DNA from: Pseudomonadota bacterium
GTDB lineage: Bacteria; Pseudomonadota; Alphaproteobacteria; Sphingomonadales; Sphingomonadaceae
NCBI GenBank assembly: GCA_023389105.1
Contig: JAEWEY010000004.1
Location: 558,001 to 622,000, forward strand
Reading direction: 5' to 3'
DNA length: 64,000 nucleotides
Part shown: positions 34,302 to 42,993 of the stretch, piece after piece
Layout: each line of letters starts with the position of its first letter
Numbering within the stretch: the first letter of the stretch is position 1
Notes under the pieces: model-generated
Told to the model about the DNA's origin: nothing
The model's database searches: none
The model's input: only the letters and a program-made list of their open reading frames with translations
Position numbers and translations under genes: made by a program

Positions 34302-34762
34302 GGCTGGCGCTTGGCGTCGTAAGGCGTGCCGTCCTTATGGGCATAGGTGCCCTCGGGCGTGAAGATCATGTCGATGTCGGAATAGCCGCCGCCTGTGTTG
34401 GCCCCCGCCCCGATCGCGACGAACGAACAGTCCGCGTCGCTTTCATTGCGCAGATGATGCCCATTGGTGCTGCCCTTGGGCCATGCCGCGATGTCACCAG
34501 CGCGTAGCACGGTCTCGCCATCGTCCTCAGCCAGCACCGCTTCACCGGACAACATGACGAGGAATTCGTCTTCGCCGTCGTGCCAATGCCGCTGGGACGA
34601 CCAGGCGCCCGGCTTGAGGACGACATGCGTCGCGCCGAATTCGGTCAATCCCAAAGCAGGGGCGAGGCGCCGTTGCCAGCGTCCCGCCACCGCCTCGTCG
34701 AAGGGCGCCGGATAGCCGGTGCGATTGACTTGCGGGATGGCGTCCAGGTCGACTTTGGGCAT
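34298..34762 (-). CDS. cupin domain protein
   Basis: A single-cupin protein of 154 residues. The metal-site pattern HWHDGEDEFLVMLSGEAVL and the second motif PKGSTNGHHLRNES are present, so a bound metal is likely. Such small cupins act as isomerases, dioxygenases or binding proteins; the reaction here is unknown. The start MPKVDLDAIPQ is used because the short upstream extension is unlike the family. Confidence 0.8.
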   Translation of the reverse strand: MPKVDLDAIPQVNRTGYPAPFDEAVAGRWQRRLAPALGLTEFGATHVVLKPGAWSSQRHWHDGEDEFLVMLSGEAVLAEDDGETVLRAGDIAAWPKGSTNGHHLRNESDADCSFVAIGAGANTGGGYSDIDMIFTPEGTYAHKDGTPYDAKRQP

Positions 34763-34793
34763 GGCAGGACAATAGCAGTTTCGCACACCGCCG

Positions 34794-36872
34794 CTAGAAG
34801 GTCCCCTTCACCGACACCTTGAACAACGGGCCGACGATGTCGTCGTGATTTTCATAGGTGGTGACCGGAAAGCGATCTCGGTACCCGCCATAAATGGTCC
34901 GGTGGTAGATGTGCTTGCCATTGAAGATGTTGTCGACGCTGGCCCGGACGGTCAGCCCCATCACGTTCTTGTCCTCGACGTAGAAGCCGGAGATCCACGG
35001 CAGATCGAGCGAGCTGTAAACCTCGGTCAGATAATAATATTTCGCATAATGGTTATGCTGGACGTAGGCGCTCCAGGCGAATGGCGTGCCGGGAATGTCG
35101 TGACGGATCCGGGCGCTCATCCAGCGATCGCGATTGCCGCCGATCGGCCGTTTCTCGTGGGTCAGCGGATCGCGAACCGACGACCATTCGCCGCCGACCG
35201 TGAGGTCCAGCTTGGCACCCTTCCAGCCGATCGGGTCGCCCAGCAAGGTGCTGACGCTCTCGAAGCCGGCCTGCTGGGCCCGCGGCAAGTTGCCGACGCC
35301 CTGCCCGTCCGTCCCGATGGGGATGACGTCGACGATATCCTCGATGCGGTAATAATGCAGGTTGAGCCGCGTTTTTCCCCATCTGCCGAAATCACGGCCA
35401 ATCTCTGTCTCGATCTCCCAGCTCTGCGGCGGCACGAGGTCGGGGTTGCCCGCATTCTCGCGGTCCTGCTGCAACTGCGGCTGCGAGAGGAAATCGTAGA
35501 AGCTGATCTGTCCCACGCGGCGGCGGAGCTTGAGGCTGACGTCCCACCCCTTCGCCGGCCGCCAGCCGAGGGTCACGCTGCCCTTGGGCCGGAAAAACCT
35601 CCGCGCGGGCTGGTCGTCCGTGACGCGGTCGAGCTTCGAAATCTCGGCGCCTGCCGCCACCTGCAGGTCGAGTTTCGGCGTTAACGGGCGGCTCAAGGTC
35701 GCAATGCCCTCGTAGCGCGTTTCGGTGACTTTCCCGCTGCCTTCGGGAAAGTCGACTTCGGCAAACTCCCGCTGCGGATCGAGCAGGAACAGCCGGCCAT
35801 GCTGGTCGAGCGAATTGAAGGCTCGCTCCAGGGAAAACTGCCAGTCGTTCTTGCCGCTCTTCCAGTGATATTCGGCGCGGCCGATCGTCTCCCCGATGTG
35901 CGAATCCCGGCTGAAACGCGTGCCGTCCGGATCGGCATTGGTCGTGTCGAAATACAGGGTCTGCGTGTTGAAGAGAGGCTCGTGCTCCCAGTGCCGCAAG
36001 CCGATTAGCTTCAACCGGCCCGGCCCCAATGCGAACTCGTAATCGCCGCTGATGTCACCGACGTAGCCGGCGAGGCTGCCGGAGTAGACGCGGCTGCGAC
36101 GCTCGCCGTTCGCGAGAATTCGCGTATCCCGCAGCGATTCCGGATTGGTGTAGGGTTGATAGCCGAGCGTCAGGTTCCCAAGCGACGAGCCAGGCCCATC
36201 GATCGCCATTTTCAGCTGCGTGCTGATCTGCTCGAACTCGGAGTGATAGAATTCGGTCCGGCTTTCGATCAGGTTGCGATCGCGGTCATAGAGCCGGACC
36301 GGACCGCCGAGACCACCCCGGCCCGACTGGTTCTTCACGGATATCGTGTAATCGACCGGCCCAACCTTGTTCGAATAGCTGATCGAACCGCCAAGGAACT
36401 CCGGTTCGGCATAATGCGCCCGCCAGTTGACGTACCATTCATATTGGCCTGACCCGCCTTTCGGGCTCGACTTCAGGATGATGTTGGCGACCTGGCCGGA
36501 TAGGCCCGCGACGTCGAGGCTCGCCGCGTCGACAATCTCGATCCGGTCGACATTGGCGGCGGAGGTGCGCTGTGCTTGATCGACGGCACCACCAGACTTG
36601 TTGGCGACCCGCTGGCCGTTGATGAGCACATTTTCGGAGGCCTGACCAAGCCCCCTTTCCTGGTCCGCCGAGCGGATCGAGAAGCTGGGCACTTGGACCA
36701 GCATGTCGTAGGCCGTCTTGGGCGCGAAGCGGGTGAAGTCGGCAGCGGTGTAGATCCTTCTGCCATCGACGGCCTTCGCAATAGGCGCCGGGGCGGTCTG
36801 TCCGAACGCCGGCGCCGCGACCGCGGCCGCAACGCTTGCGAGCAACAAAGATCGAACGAAATGGATTGGCAC
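34794..36872 (-). CDS. TonB-dependent outer-membrane receptor
   Basis: Outer-membrane beta-barrel transporter of 692 residues powered by TonB. A signal peptide (MPIHFVRSLLLASVAAAVAA, cleavage near AFGQ), a plug domain (about 40-150, with ENVLINGQRVANKSGG and VDRIEIVDAASLDVAG) and a barrel ending in the aromatic terminus VKGTF are visible. The start is GTG at 36872 with GGGGAG 8 bases upstream. Substrate unknown. Two tandem TACA-TT-TGTA palindromes upstream suggest control by a CopY/BlaI-type repressor. Confidence 0.9.
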   Translation of the reverse strand: MPIHFVRSLLLASVAAAVAAPAFGQTAPAPIAKAVDGRRIYTAADFTRFAPKTAYDMLVQVPSFSIRSADQERGLGQASENVLINGQRVANKSGGAVDQAQRTSAANVDRIEIVDAASLDVAGLSGQVANIILKSSPKGGSGQYEWYVNWRAHYAEPEFLGGSISYSNKVGPVDYTISVKNQSGRGGLGGPVRLYDRDRNLIESRTEFYHSEFEQISTQLKMAIDGPGSSLGNLTLGYQPYTNPESLRDTRILANGERRSRVYSGSLAGYVGDISGDYEFALGPGRLKLIGLRHWEHEPLFNTQTLYFDTTNADPDGTRFSRDSHIGETIGRAEYHWKSGKNDWQFSLERAFNSLDQHGRLFLLDPQREFAEVDFPEGSGKVTETRYEGIATLSRPLTPKLDLQVAAGAEISKLDRVTDDQPARRFFRPKGSVTLGWRPAKGWDVSLKLRRRVGQISFYDFLSQPQLQQDRENAGNPDLVPPQSWEIETEIGRDFGRWGKTRLNLHYYRIEDIVDVIPIGTDGQGVGNLPRAQQAGFESVSTLLGDPIGWKGAKLDLTVGGEWSSVRDPLTHEKRPIGGNRDRWMSARIRHDIPGTPFAWSAYVQHNHYAKYYYLTEVYSSLDLPWISGFYVEDKNVMGLTVRASVDNIFNGKHIYHRTIYGGYRDRFPVTTYENHDDIVGPLFKVSVKGTF

Positions 36873-36902
36873 CGGAAACTCCCCTGAACGCGCACCACCG
36901 GT

Positions 36903-36932
36903 GCTACATTTGTAGCGTGCTACATTTGTAGC
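36903..36932 (-). promoter_or_regulatory. tandem CopY/BlaI-type operator (TACA-TT-TGTA twice)
   Basis: Two copies of GCTACATTTGTAGC lie at 36903-36916 and 36919-36932, 16 bp apart. Each is a TACA-N2-TGTA dyad, the consensus bound by CopY/BlaI/MecI repressors. A half-site GGTAGC follows. They stand about 30 bp upstream of the receptor start and could cover its promoter. No such repressor gene is in this window. Confidence 0.7.
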
Positions 36933-37023
36933 GTTGGTAGCGCAAGCGGGAAATCGACGAACCGACGAATGAACGACGAGCGGTGGCATTTGCCGGCGCC
37001 TTGCGGCTTGCTAGGCAAGCGAC

Positions 37024-38151
37024 ATGGTAGCCATCGATCCGGTCGAATTCGCGCAGCGGCTGATCCGCTGCCCCAGCGTCACCCCCGCGAGTGGCGAAGT
37101 TTTCGACGTGCTCGGCGAGGCGCTAACGTCCCTTGGCTTCGCGGTCCATCGATGGGTCATGGGCGAAGCGCCCGACGACCCGACCGAAAATATGGTCGCG
37201 ATTCGCGGCGATAGTGGTCCCCACTTCGGCTTTGCAGGGCATCTCGACGTCGTTCCCTCCGGGGAAGGATGGAACGGCGATCCGTTCGGGGCCGAGATTG
37301 TGGACGGGGTGCTGGTCGGCCGCGGTGCCAATGACATGAAGAGCGCAATCGCAGCCTATGTCGGCGCGGTCTCGCGCCTCGACACGCGCGATGGGACGCT
37401 TTCGTTTCTGATCACCGGCGATGAAGAGGGCTATGCGACCTACGGTACGCCGCGGATCATCGACTGGCTGAATGAGCGGCAAATCCGGCCCGACATGATC
37501 CTTATCGGCGAGCCGACATCGGTCGATCGCCTCGGCGACACGGTGAAGATTGGACGGCGGGGATCGGTGAATATGTGGATCGAGGCACCGGGCGTGCAGG
37601 GTCACGTTGCCTATCCTCATCGTGCGACCAACCCGATCCCGCCGTTAGCGCGGGTCATCGCTGCGCTGGACGCACTCCACCTCGACGATGGGACCGATCA
37701 ATTCCCGCCATCAAACCTCGAATTTACCGCAATTTCGACGCCGACAGACGCCAGCAACGTGATTCCGGGCACGGCGACCGCGCAACTCAACATCCGCTTC
37801 AATAACCGACATCGGGGCGCTGACCTCGTTGGACTCATCGAGGAGATCGCAGAGCGCGAAGCCCCCGGCACGAAGGTACGATCACGTATTTCCGGAGAGG
37901 CATTCCTGACGCCGCCAGGCAAGCTCTTCGATGTAATTGTCGAGGCGATCGAGGAGGAAACCGGTAGGAAGCCGGAGCTCTCCACGAGCGGCGGAACATC
38001 GGATGGCCGGTTTCTGATCCAACTATGTCCAGTGGTCGACTTCGGGTTGCCCAACGCGACCATGCACAAAGTTGGAGAATGCGCCGCGGTTGAGGACATC
38101 CGCGGCCTGTCGCGGATCTACGAGCGCATCATCCGCAAAGTGATCGGCTAA
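37024..38151 (+). CDS. dapE: succinyl-diaminopimelate desuccinylase
   Basis: Zinc enzyme of lysine and diaminopimelate synthesis that removes succinate from N-succinyl-LL-diaminopimelate. The 375 residues contain the dinuclear-site motifs GHLDVVP, GRGANDMKS, TGDEEG and GEPT, and the terminal NATMHKVGE. Length is normal. The gene ends tail-to-tail with the GGDEF-EAL gene, sharing CTAA. Confidence 0.94.
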   Translation: MVAIDPVEFAQRLIRCPSVTPASGEVFDVLGEALTSLGFAVHRWVMGEAPDDPTENMVAIRGDSGPHFGFAGHLDVVPSGEGWNGDPFGAEIVDGVLVGRGANDMKSAIAAYVGAVSRLDTRDGTLSFLITGDEEGYATYGTPRIIDWLNERQIRPDMILIGEPTSVDRLGDTVKIGRRGSVNMWIEAPGVQGHVAYPHRATNPIPPLARVIAALDALHLDDGTDQFPPSNLEFTAISTPTDASNVIPGTATAQLNIRFNNRHRGADLVGLIEEIAEREAPGTKVRSRISGEAFLTPPGKLFDVIVEAIEEETGRKPELSTSGGTSDGRFLIQLCPVVDFGLPNATMHKVGECAAVEDIRGLSRIYERIIRKVIG

Positions 38152-39833
38152 GCGACGGATTTCGCGCTGCGGCCACGCCCGTTGCTGGTCCAGGCCAGGA
38201 ATTCCTCTTCGAACATCGGCTCGGCAAACACGTAGCCCTGGACGATGTCACAGCCCATGGCGCGAAGGATGTCGGCCTGGGCAACGGTCTCAACCGCCTC
38301 GGCAACGATCTCGCATTCGACACCCTTGATCAGCTGAATCACGGCTTGGACGATGACCCTCGCTTTTTCGCTGCTCTCGATATCGGCAATCAGCGACGGA
38401 TCGAGCTTCACCCGGTCGAGAGGCATCGCGCGCAACCGCGCGATGTTGGAATAGCCTGTCCCAAAATCGTCGATCGCCACCCGCGCACCATCGCGACGCA
38501 GCGCGCCGATTTCGTCGAGCACGGCGGCGCCGACTTCCATTGCCGCGCTCTCGGTGAACTCCAGTTCGATCAGCGACAGCGGTACGCCTGCTTGCGCGAA
38601 CGTCTGTCGCAGGCGGCTGAAGAAGTCGGGCCGGTCGAGCTGCCGTGGACTAATGTTGAAGGCGACACGCTCGTTGAACCCGGCACGCTGCCAGGTCGCG
38701 AGGCTCGCAGCCACCTCGGCCGTCACCCATTCGCCGACTTCCGAGATGAGCCCCGTTCGCTCGGCAATCGGAATGAAGGTCGACGGGAGACGCAGGCCAT
38801 CCCGCGGATGATTCCAGCGCAGTAGCGCCTCTGCACCGGCCACCTCACCCGTCACGAGGCTCATTTGCGGTTGGAAGGCCAGCACGAACTCGTTGCGCTG
38901 GACGGCATCACTCAGCGCCTTCTCCGTATCGATCTTCTGCTGGTGGTCCGCGGCCAAGGCGGCGTCGAACAGACAGTGCTGGCCGCCACCCCGAGCTTTG
39001 GCGCGGTACATCGCAATGTCCGCGGCGCGCATCAGCGCTTCGACGCTGGTGCCATGCTCCGGCGATACGGCAATGCCAATGGACGCGCCGATGTCCACGC
39101 TGTGGGAGCTCAACTCGAATGGCTCCGAAATGGCCAGGACGATGCGCCGAGCCATCCGGCAAATCTCGTTGGGCGATTCGATACTCGGGAAGAAGATTGT
39201 GAACTCGTCCCCGGCGAGGCGCGCAAGCAGCGGCCGCGTCCGCGCGCTTCCCGAAAACTCCGCGTTGACGACCACGCGAAGACGGTTGGCCACCATGATC
39301 AGCAGTTGATCGCCCCGAGCGTGCCCAAGGCTGTCGTTGACCATTTTGAAGCGATCAAGATCGACGAACAACATCGCCGACGATGCGCCGGCCGCGACTT
39401 CGTTGATCAGCTTATCGGCTTCCGACCGGAAATGAAGTCGATTGGGAAGGGACGTGACGGGGTCGTACATCCCCAGCGCGTGAGCGTTTTCGATGGAAGC
39501 ACGAACTTCCGCAAAAAGGCTGTCCACGGCCGTCGCCACCTTCGGCATATTCCGCTGAACGAGTGGCGGTGCCGGAGAAACCAGGTCGCCGTCCTCAACG
39601 GCCAATAGCCGGTCGCTTAGTGCCGATAGTGCGCGGGCGCTCTCACTGTTCGGGCGTTCGGCAGCAATGTAGCTGACCAGCAGGCAGAACGCGCCAGCAA
39701 CGAGCGCAGCGACGACCTTCTGATCGAGCTCCGTCAGGTACAGCATCGCACCCAGCGAAAACAGAAAGGAAGCAATACCGGCGCCGCACGACAGGATCGC
39801 GTTGCTGATCTTTTGGGCCGTGCCTGCGGTCAT
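38148..39833 (-). CDS. membrane GGDEF-EAL bifunctional cyclic di-GMP protein
   Basis: A 561-residue protein that may both make and degrade cyclic di-GMP. Two N-terminal membrane helices (about 12-58) are followed by a GGDEF domain (about 118-285, with FVDLDRFKMVNDSLGH and AGDEF, an accepted active variant; no RxxD inhibitory site just before it) and an EAL domain (about 305-550) with EALLRW, NISPRQL, FTES, IDDFGTGYS and EAVET all present, so the phosphodiesterase looks complete. No dedicated sensor domain beyond the membrane part is visible. Confidence 0.92.
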   Translation of the reverse strand: MTAGTAQKISNAILSCGAGIASFLFSLGAMLYLTELDQKVVAALVAGAFCLLVSYIAAERPNSESARALSALSDRLLAVEDGDLVSPAPPLVQRNMPKVATAVDSLFAEVRASIENAHALGMYDPVTSLPNRLHFRSEADKLINEVAAGASSAMLFVDLDRFKMVNDSLGHARGDQLLIMVANRLRVVVNAEFSGSARTRPLLARLAGDEFTIFFPSIESPNEICRMARRIVLAISEPFELSSHSVDIGASIGIAVSPEHGTSVEALMRAADIAMYRAKARGGGQHCLFDAALAADHQQKIDTEKALSDAVQRNEFVLAFQPQMSLVTGEVAGAEALLRWNHPRDGLRLPSTFIPIAERTGLISEVGEWVTAEVAASLATWQRAGFNERVAFNISPRQLDRPDFFSRLRQTFAQAGVPLSLIELEFTESAAMEVGAAVLDEIGALRRDGARVAIDDFGTGYSNIARLRAMPLDRVKLDPSLIADIESSEKARVIVQAVIQLIKGVECEIVAEAVETVAQADILRAMGCDIVQGYVFAEPMFEEEFLAWTSNGRGRSAKSVA

Positions 39834-39908
39834 TGGTCCGGTTGCGCCTCGCTGGGCAGGAAATTCCCGCCCACGCCCCCGCGGTAATGAATCAAGGCTA
39901 AGAAAAGG

Positions 39909-40448
39909 TTATTTGCGGGACGTCTTTTGTCGTCTCAAAACGAGATAAAGGCTGCCCCCGCCACCATGACGACGATGAGCGCCTCGAACGGCGGCAATGT
40001 CGCCTGCGTGCCGCGACGCCGCGAGCCAATCGTGGACTGCCGCGCGGATCTTGCCGCGCTGCACCGGCGGCTCGCCGGGCCGATGATGACCAGTGATGAG
40101 CAGGACGATGCGGTCGCCCCTCCTGATGGCCTCTTCAAGGCCATGGTCGATCGCCGTCCAGGCGCGATCGAGATTCATACCGTGCAGGTCGAGAATACGA
40201 TCGGGCTCAAGGTCGCCGCCCCGGATGCGCTTGTCCCACGACCCATCCAGTGTCTTTTCGCCGATGGGCACCGGGGCGGTCCTCGCCGGAGCTTTCGGCG
40301 GCGAGCTGGCCGTTCGGATCGCGGTCTTTGGTTGGGCTGGTGCCGCTGGCGCGGCGGCTACCGTTTTTGGCGTGTCGCGTGAAAGCGGTCGGATAGTTGC
40401 GGCGACCCGAGCCCAAAGCTCGGCTTCGTCAGGGGCGAGCTTGCGCAC
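39909..40448 (-). CDS. Smr-domain protein
   Basis: A 179-residue protein with a disordered Ala/Pro-rich N-terminal half and a C-terminal Smr domain (LDLHGMNLDRA, LLITGHHRPGE, HGGGGSLYLVLRR). Smr domains are nucleases linked to mismatch repair or ribosome rescue. The start is GTG at 40448, overlapping mltA by 20 bases. It follows mltA and the Tim44-like gene, an order common in alphaproteobacteria. Confidence 0.9.
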   Translation of the reverse strand: MRKLAPDEAELWARVAATIRPLSRDTPKTVAAAPAAPAQPKTAIRTASSPPKAPARTAPVPIGEKTLDGSWDKRIRGGDLEPDRILDLHGMNLDRAWTAIDHGLEEAIRRGDRIVLLITGHHRPGEPPVQRGKIRAAVHDWLAASRHAGDIAAVRGAHRRHGGGGSLYLVLRRQKTSRK

Positions 40449-41628
40449 GGGCAGCCGTGCCCTTGGGGATCAGGATCAGGGCCTCTCCATTCGCCGACAT
40501 GCCGCCGGCGAGCGCTACCGCCTCGGGCCCTGCTCCCCAGAAAGTGTCAAAGCGATTAGGGCCCTTGATCGCCCCACCCGTGTCTTGCGCTACCCACGGG
40601 CCAAGGATCTCAGGCCGATCCGCTTTCGCAATGTAAATCGGGGCGCCGAGCGGGACGTAATTCGGATCGGTCGCGACGGATGCATGGGGCGTCACGGGCA
40701 CGTTCATGGCGCCTAGCGGACCCGGGCCGGTCAATTCCTTCAGAAAGACATAGGAAAGGTTTTCTCGCATCAGGGCGCGACCCTGATCGGGGTTGGCTTT
40801 GATCCAGTCCCGGATCGCCTGCATGTTCGCGCCGCCCGGCGGCAAAATTCCGCGCTCGCGCAACAAACGACCGATCGCGACATAATCACGGCCGTTCTGT
40901 CCGGCATAGCCAACGCGCATCACGGTGCCATCGTCGAAGCGGACCCGACCGGATCCCTGAATCTCCAGGAAGAACAGGTCGACGGGATCCTTGGCCCAGA
41001 CCAGTTCCAGCCCGCGGCCGTTCAGCGCGCCGTCCTCAATTTCAGCTCGCGTGAAATAGAGCACGCAGGTCCCAGTCTGATCGATGCGGCCGCGGCCCGT
41101 CGTCCCATCAGCCTTGGTGCAGCGAACGAGGTCGGCCGGCAGCTGGTACACCGGCACGTAGCCGGGCTGCGGGGTTCGCGAACCTTCGATTTCCGGCTCA
41201 TAATAGCCGGTCGCGAAAGCCCGACCTTCGCCCACGCGCACCCAGTCGAACCCGTAGTAAAAGAAACCTGGCGCGAACGCGGGATCGAGCGACGCGGCTT
41301 GCGCGCAGACACCCTGCCAGTCGGATGCCAGCGTCAGCCCGGAAGAGTCGGGGCGTTTAAGCAGCGCCGGGCACGAGATCCTGAATGCGGCAAGAGCTCG
41401 TGCAGCTTCCTCAGCGTTCAGGGTCCGCGGTGCTTCCAGCTTGACGCCGGTCTCGACCGCATTGCGTCCAACTGGAGCAGCAGGCGGCTGGATCGCCGGT
41501 GGCGGCGGAGCGGGCACCGGCTGGGCGGGTGTCGAAGGGGCCGGTTCGGGTGCCGGAAGAGGCTGTGTCGCGCAGGCAGCCAGCAGTGCGAAGGAAGCGA
41601 GGGCAGCGGCCCTCAGAGAGAAGATCAC
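40429..41628 (-). CDS. mltA: membrane-bound lytic murein transglycosylase A
   Basis: Lipoprotein that cleaves the glycan strands of peptidoglycan. The 399 residues have a lipobox LAAC (about 16-19), a long Pro-rich linker to about 55, the MltA domain (FATGYYEPEIEG), and the 3D domain with the catalytic Asp in WVAQDTGGAIKGPNRFD. It overlaps the Tim44-like gene by ATGA. Length and motifs are normal. Confidence 0.95.
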   Translation of the reverse strand: MIFSLRAAALASFALLAACATQPLPAPEPAPSTPAQPVPAPPPPAIQPPAAPVGRNAVETGVKLEAPRTLNAEEAARALAAFRISCPALLKRPDSSGLTLASDWQGVCAQAASLDPAFAPGFFYYGFDWVRVGEGRAFATGYYEPEIEGSRTPQPGYVPVYQLPADLVRCTKADGTTGRGRIDQTGTCVLYFTRAEIEDGALNGRGLELVWAKDPVDLFFLEIQGSGRVRFDDGTVMRVGYAGQNGRDYVAIGRLLRERGILPPGGANMQAIRDWIKANPDQGRALMRENLSYVFLKELTGPGPLGAMNVPVTPHASVATDPNYVPLGAPIYIAKADRPEILGPWVAQDTGGAIKGPNRFDTFWGAGPEAVALAGGMSANGEALILIPKGTAARAQARP

Positions 41629-42278
41629 TCTTCCTCGTCGGTTTCGATCAGCAGCCAGTTGGGATCGCGCGAGTTAGTGTCGCGGCGGAACGTCCACAGG
41701 TCACGGGTCTGTACGGCGTCACTGAGCGAGCCCGCGACGACCTGCCCGTCCGCATTGCGCGTTACCGCCGCAATATCCGCTTCGAAGCGCACGGTGAGCA
41801 CTGCCACACCGCGTTCGAGCGCCGCTTCCGAAATGACAGCGTGGTCGATCGAGACGAGGCGATTATCCAGTGTCAGGCCGTCGGCCTTTCGCTGCTCAAC
41901 AGCCGCCGCGAAGGCCTCACGGACATGCTCGTCGACGTGGTTGTTCAGCGCTTCCAGATCGCCCTTCCAGAAGGCTTCCATGATCATGCGGTACGCGGCC
42001 TTGGCGCCTTCCAGGAAGCGGGCGACGTCGAAGCTCGAGTCGGCGGCGAGGATGGCACGAACACCCGGGCCCGCAGTCGGCACATAAGCCATGTCGCCGG
42101 TGTCGGCAGGCGCGGTCGTGGCGGCCGCCGGTTGCGCCATTCGGGGCGCTGCCCGCGCTTCGGTCTCGGCGGGCTTCAGGATCGGCTGCTGCTCATGCCC
42201 CGTGCGCTCGCCGAGTACGCTATACAGGCGAAGCCCGATGAAGAGGGCGACAAGGGCAAGGATGACGATGACGGCCAA
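41625..42278 (-). CDS. Tim44-like domain protein
   Basis: A 217-residue protein with an N-terminal membrane anchor (AVIVILALVALFIGLRLYSV), a variable Pro/Ala linker and a C-terminal Tim44-like domain (about 85-215) with FLEGAKAAYRMIMEAFWKGD. The relatives are Tim44/TimA proteins, which in alphaproteobacteria sit beside mltA and opposite secB. Role in membrane-protein handling is an inference from the family. The start is read as TTG at 42278. Confidence 0.88.
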   Translation of the reverse strand: MAVIVILALVALFIGLRLYSVLGERTGHEQQPILKPAETEARAAPRMAQPAAATTAPADTGDMAYVPTAGPGVRAILAADSSFDVARFLEGAKAAYRMIMEAFWKGDLEALNNHVDEHVREAFAAAVEQRKADGLTLDNRLVSIDHAVISEAALERGVAVLTVRFEADIAAVTRNADGQVVAGSLSDAVQTRDLWTFRRDTNSRDPNWLLIETDEEE

Positions 42279-42459
42279 TTGTTACGTCCTATAGTGCTTG
42301 GCGCTCAACATAGTGCGCTTCTCGTAAATTTTCCAACACCGCCAACGCGCGAAGGCGGCATTGCGCCCCATAATCACGGCTGCTAGGCGCTCGATGCCTG
42401 CAACGCCGCCAAGTTCAAGCGGCTCCGGCACAGCACAACATTTTGTAAGGACAGCATTA

Positions 42460-42969
42460 ATGGCGGACTTGGAACCGGGCGCAAACGGCAATGGCATGGA
42501 TGAGAACAGCCAGCCGCAGGTCTCGATCCTCGCGCAATATGTGAAGGATCTCTCGGTCGAGAATCCGAGCGCGCCGCAAGTCTATTCGTGGCAGATCCAG
42601 CCGCAGCTCGACGTTCAGTTCAACCTCAATGTCGAGGATGCCGGTGAAGGCGTGCACGAAGTGACGCTCAAGTTCGACATTTCGGCAAAGTCCGACAATG
42701 GCACGCATTTCGTCGTCGATCTGAGCTACGCCGGGCTGTTTGCCATTCAAAACGTGCCGCAGGAGGCGCTGCCGCCGTTCTTGCTAATCGAGGCGCCGCG
42801 CCTGCTGTTCCCGTTCGCCCGCCAAGTCATCTCGGACGCGGTGTCGAGCATGGGCTTCCCGCCGCTGATGCTCGATCCGATCGACTTCGCGTCGGCCTAC
42901 ATGGCCCAGATCGAGGCTCAGCAGCAGAGCCTGAATGGTAACAACCAGCCGAACCCCGCCCAAGCCTAA
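42460..42969 (+). CDS. secB: protein-export chaperone SecB
   Basis: Holds unfolded precursors for SecA and the Sec translocon. The 169 residues have the SecB core (QVSILAQYVKDLSVENPSAP, VTLKFDISAKSDNGTHFVVDLSYAGLF, LLFPFARQVISDAVSSMGFPPLMLDPIDF). AAGGA lies 8 bases upstream of the ATG at 42460, which decides the start over an earlier in-frame ATG. It is divergent from the Tim44-like gene. Confidence 0.95.
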   Translation: MADLEPGANGNGMDENSQPQVSILAQYVKDLSVENPSAPQVYSWQIQPQLDVQFNLNVEDAGEGVHEVTLKFDISAKSDNGTHFVVDLSYAGLFAIQNVPQEALPPFLLIEAPRLLFPFARQVISDAVSSMGFPPLMLDPIDFASAYMAQIEAQQQSLNGNNQPNPAQA

Positions 42970-42993
42970 GTTCGGCCCGAGCGGGGACCGGCA

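Noticed and set aside
36969..37214. Small plus-strand gene starting just before dapE
   Set aside because: Out of frame with dapE and almost wholly inside it; Arg-rich shadow product.
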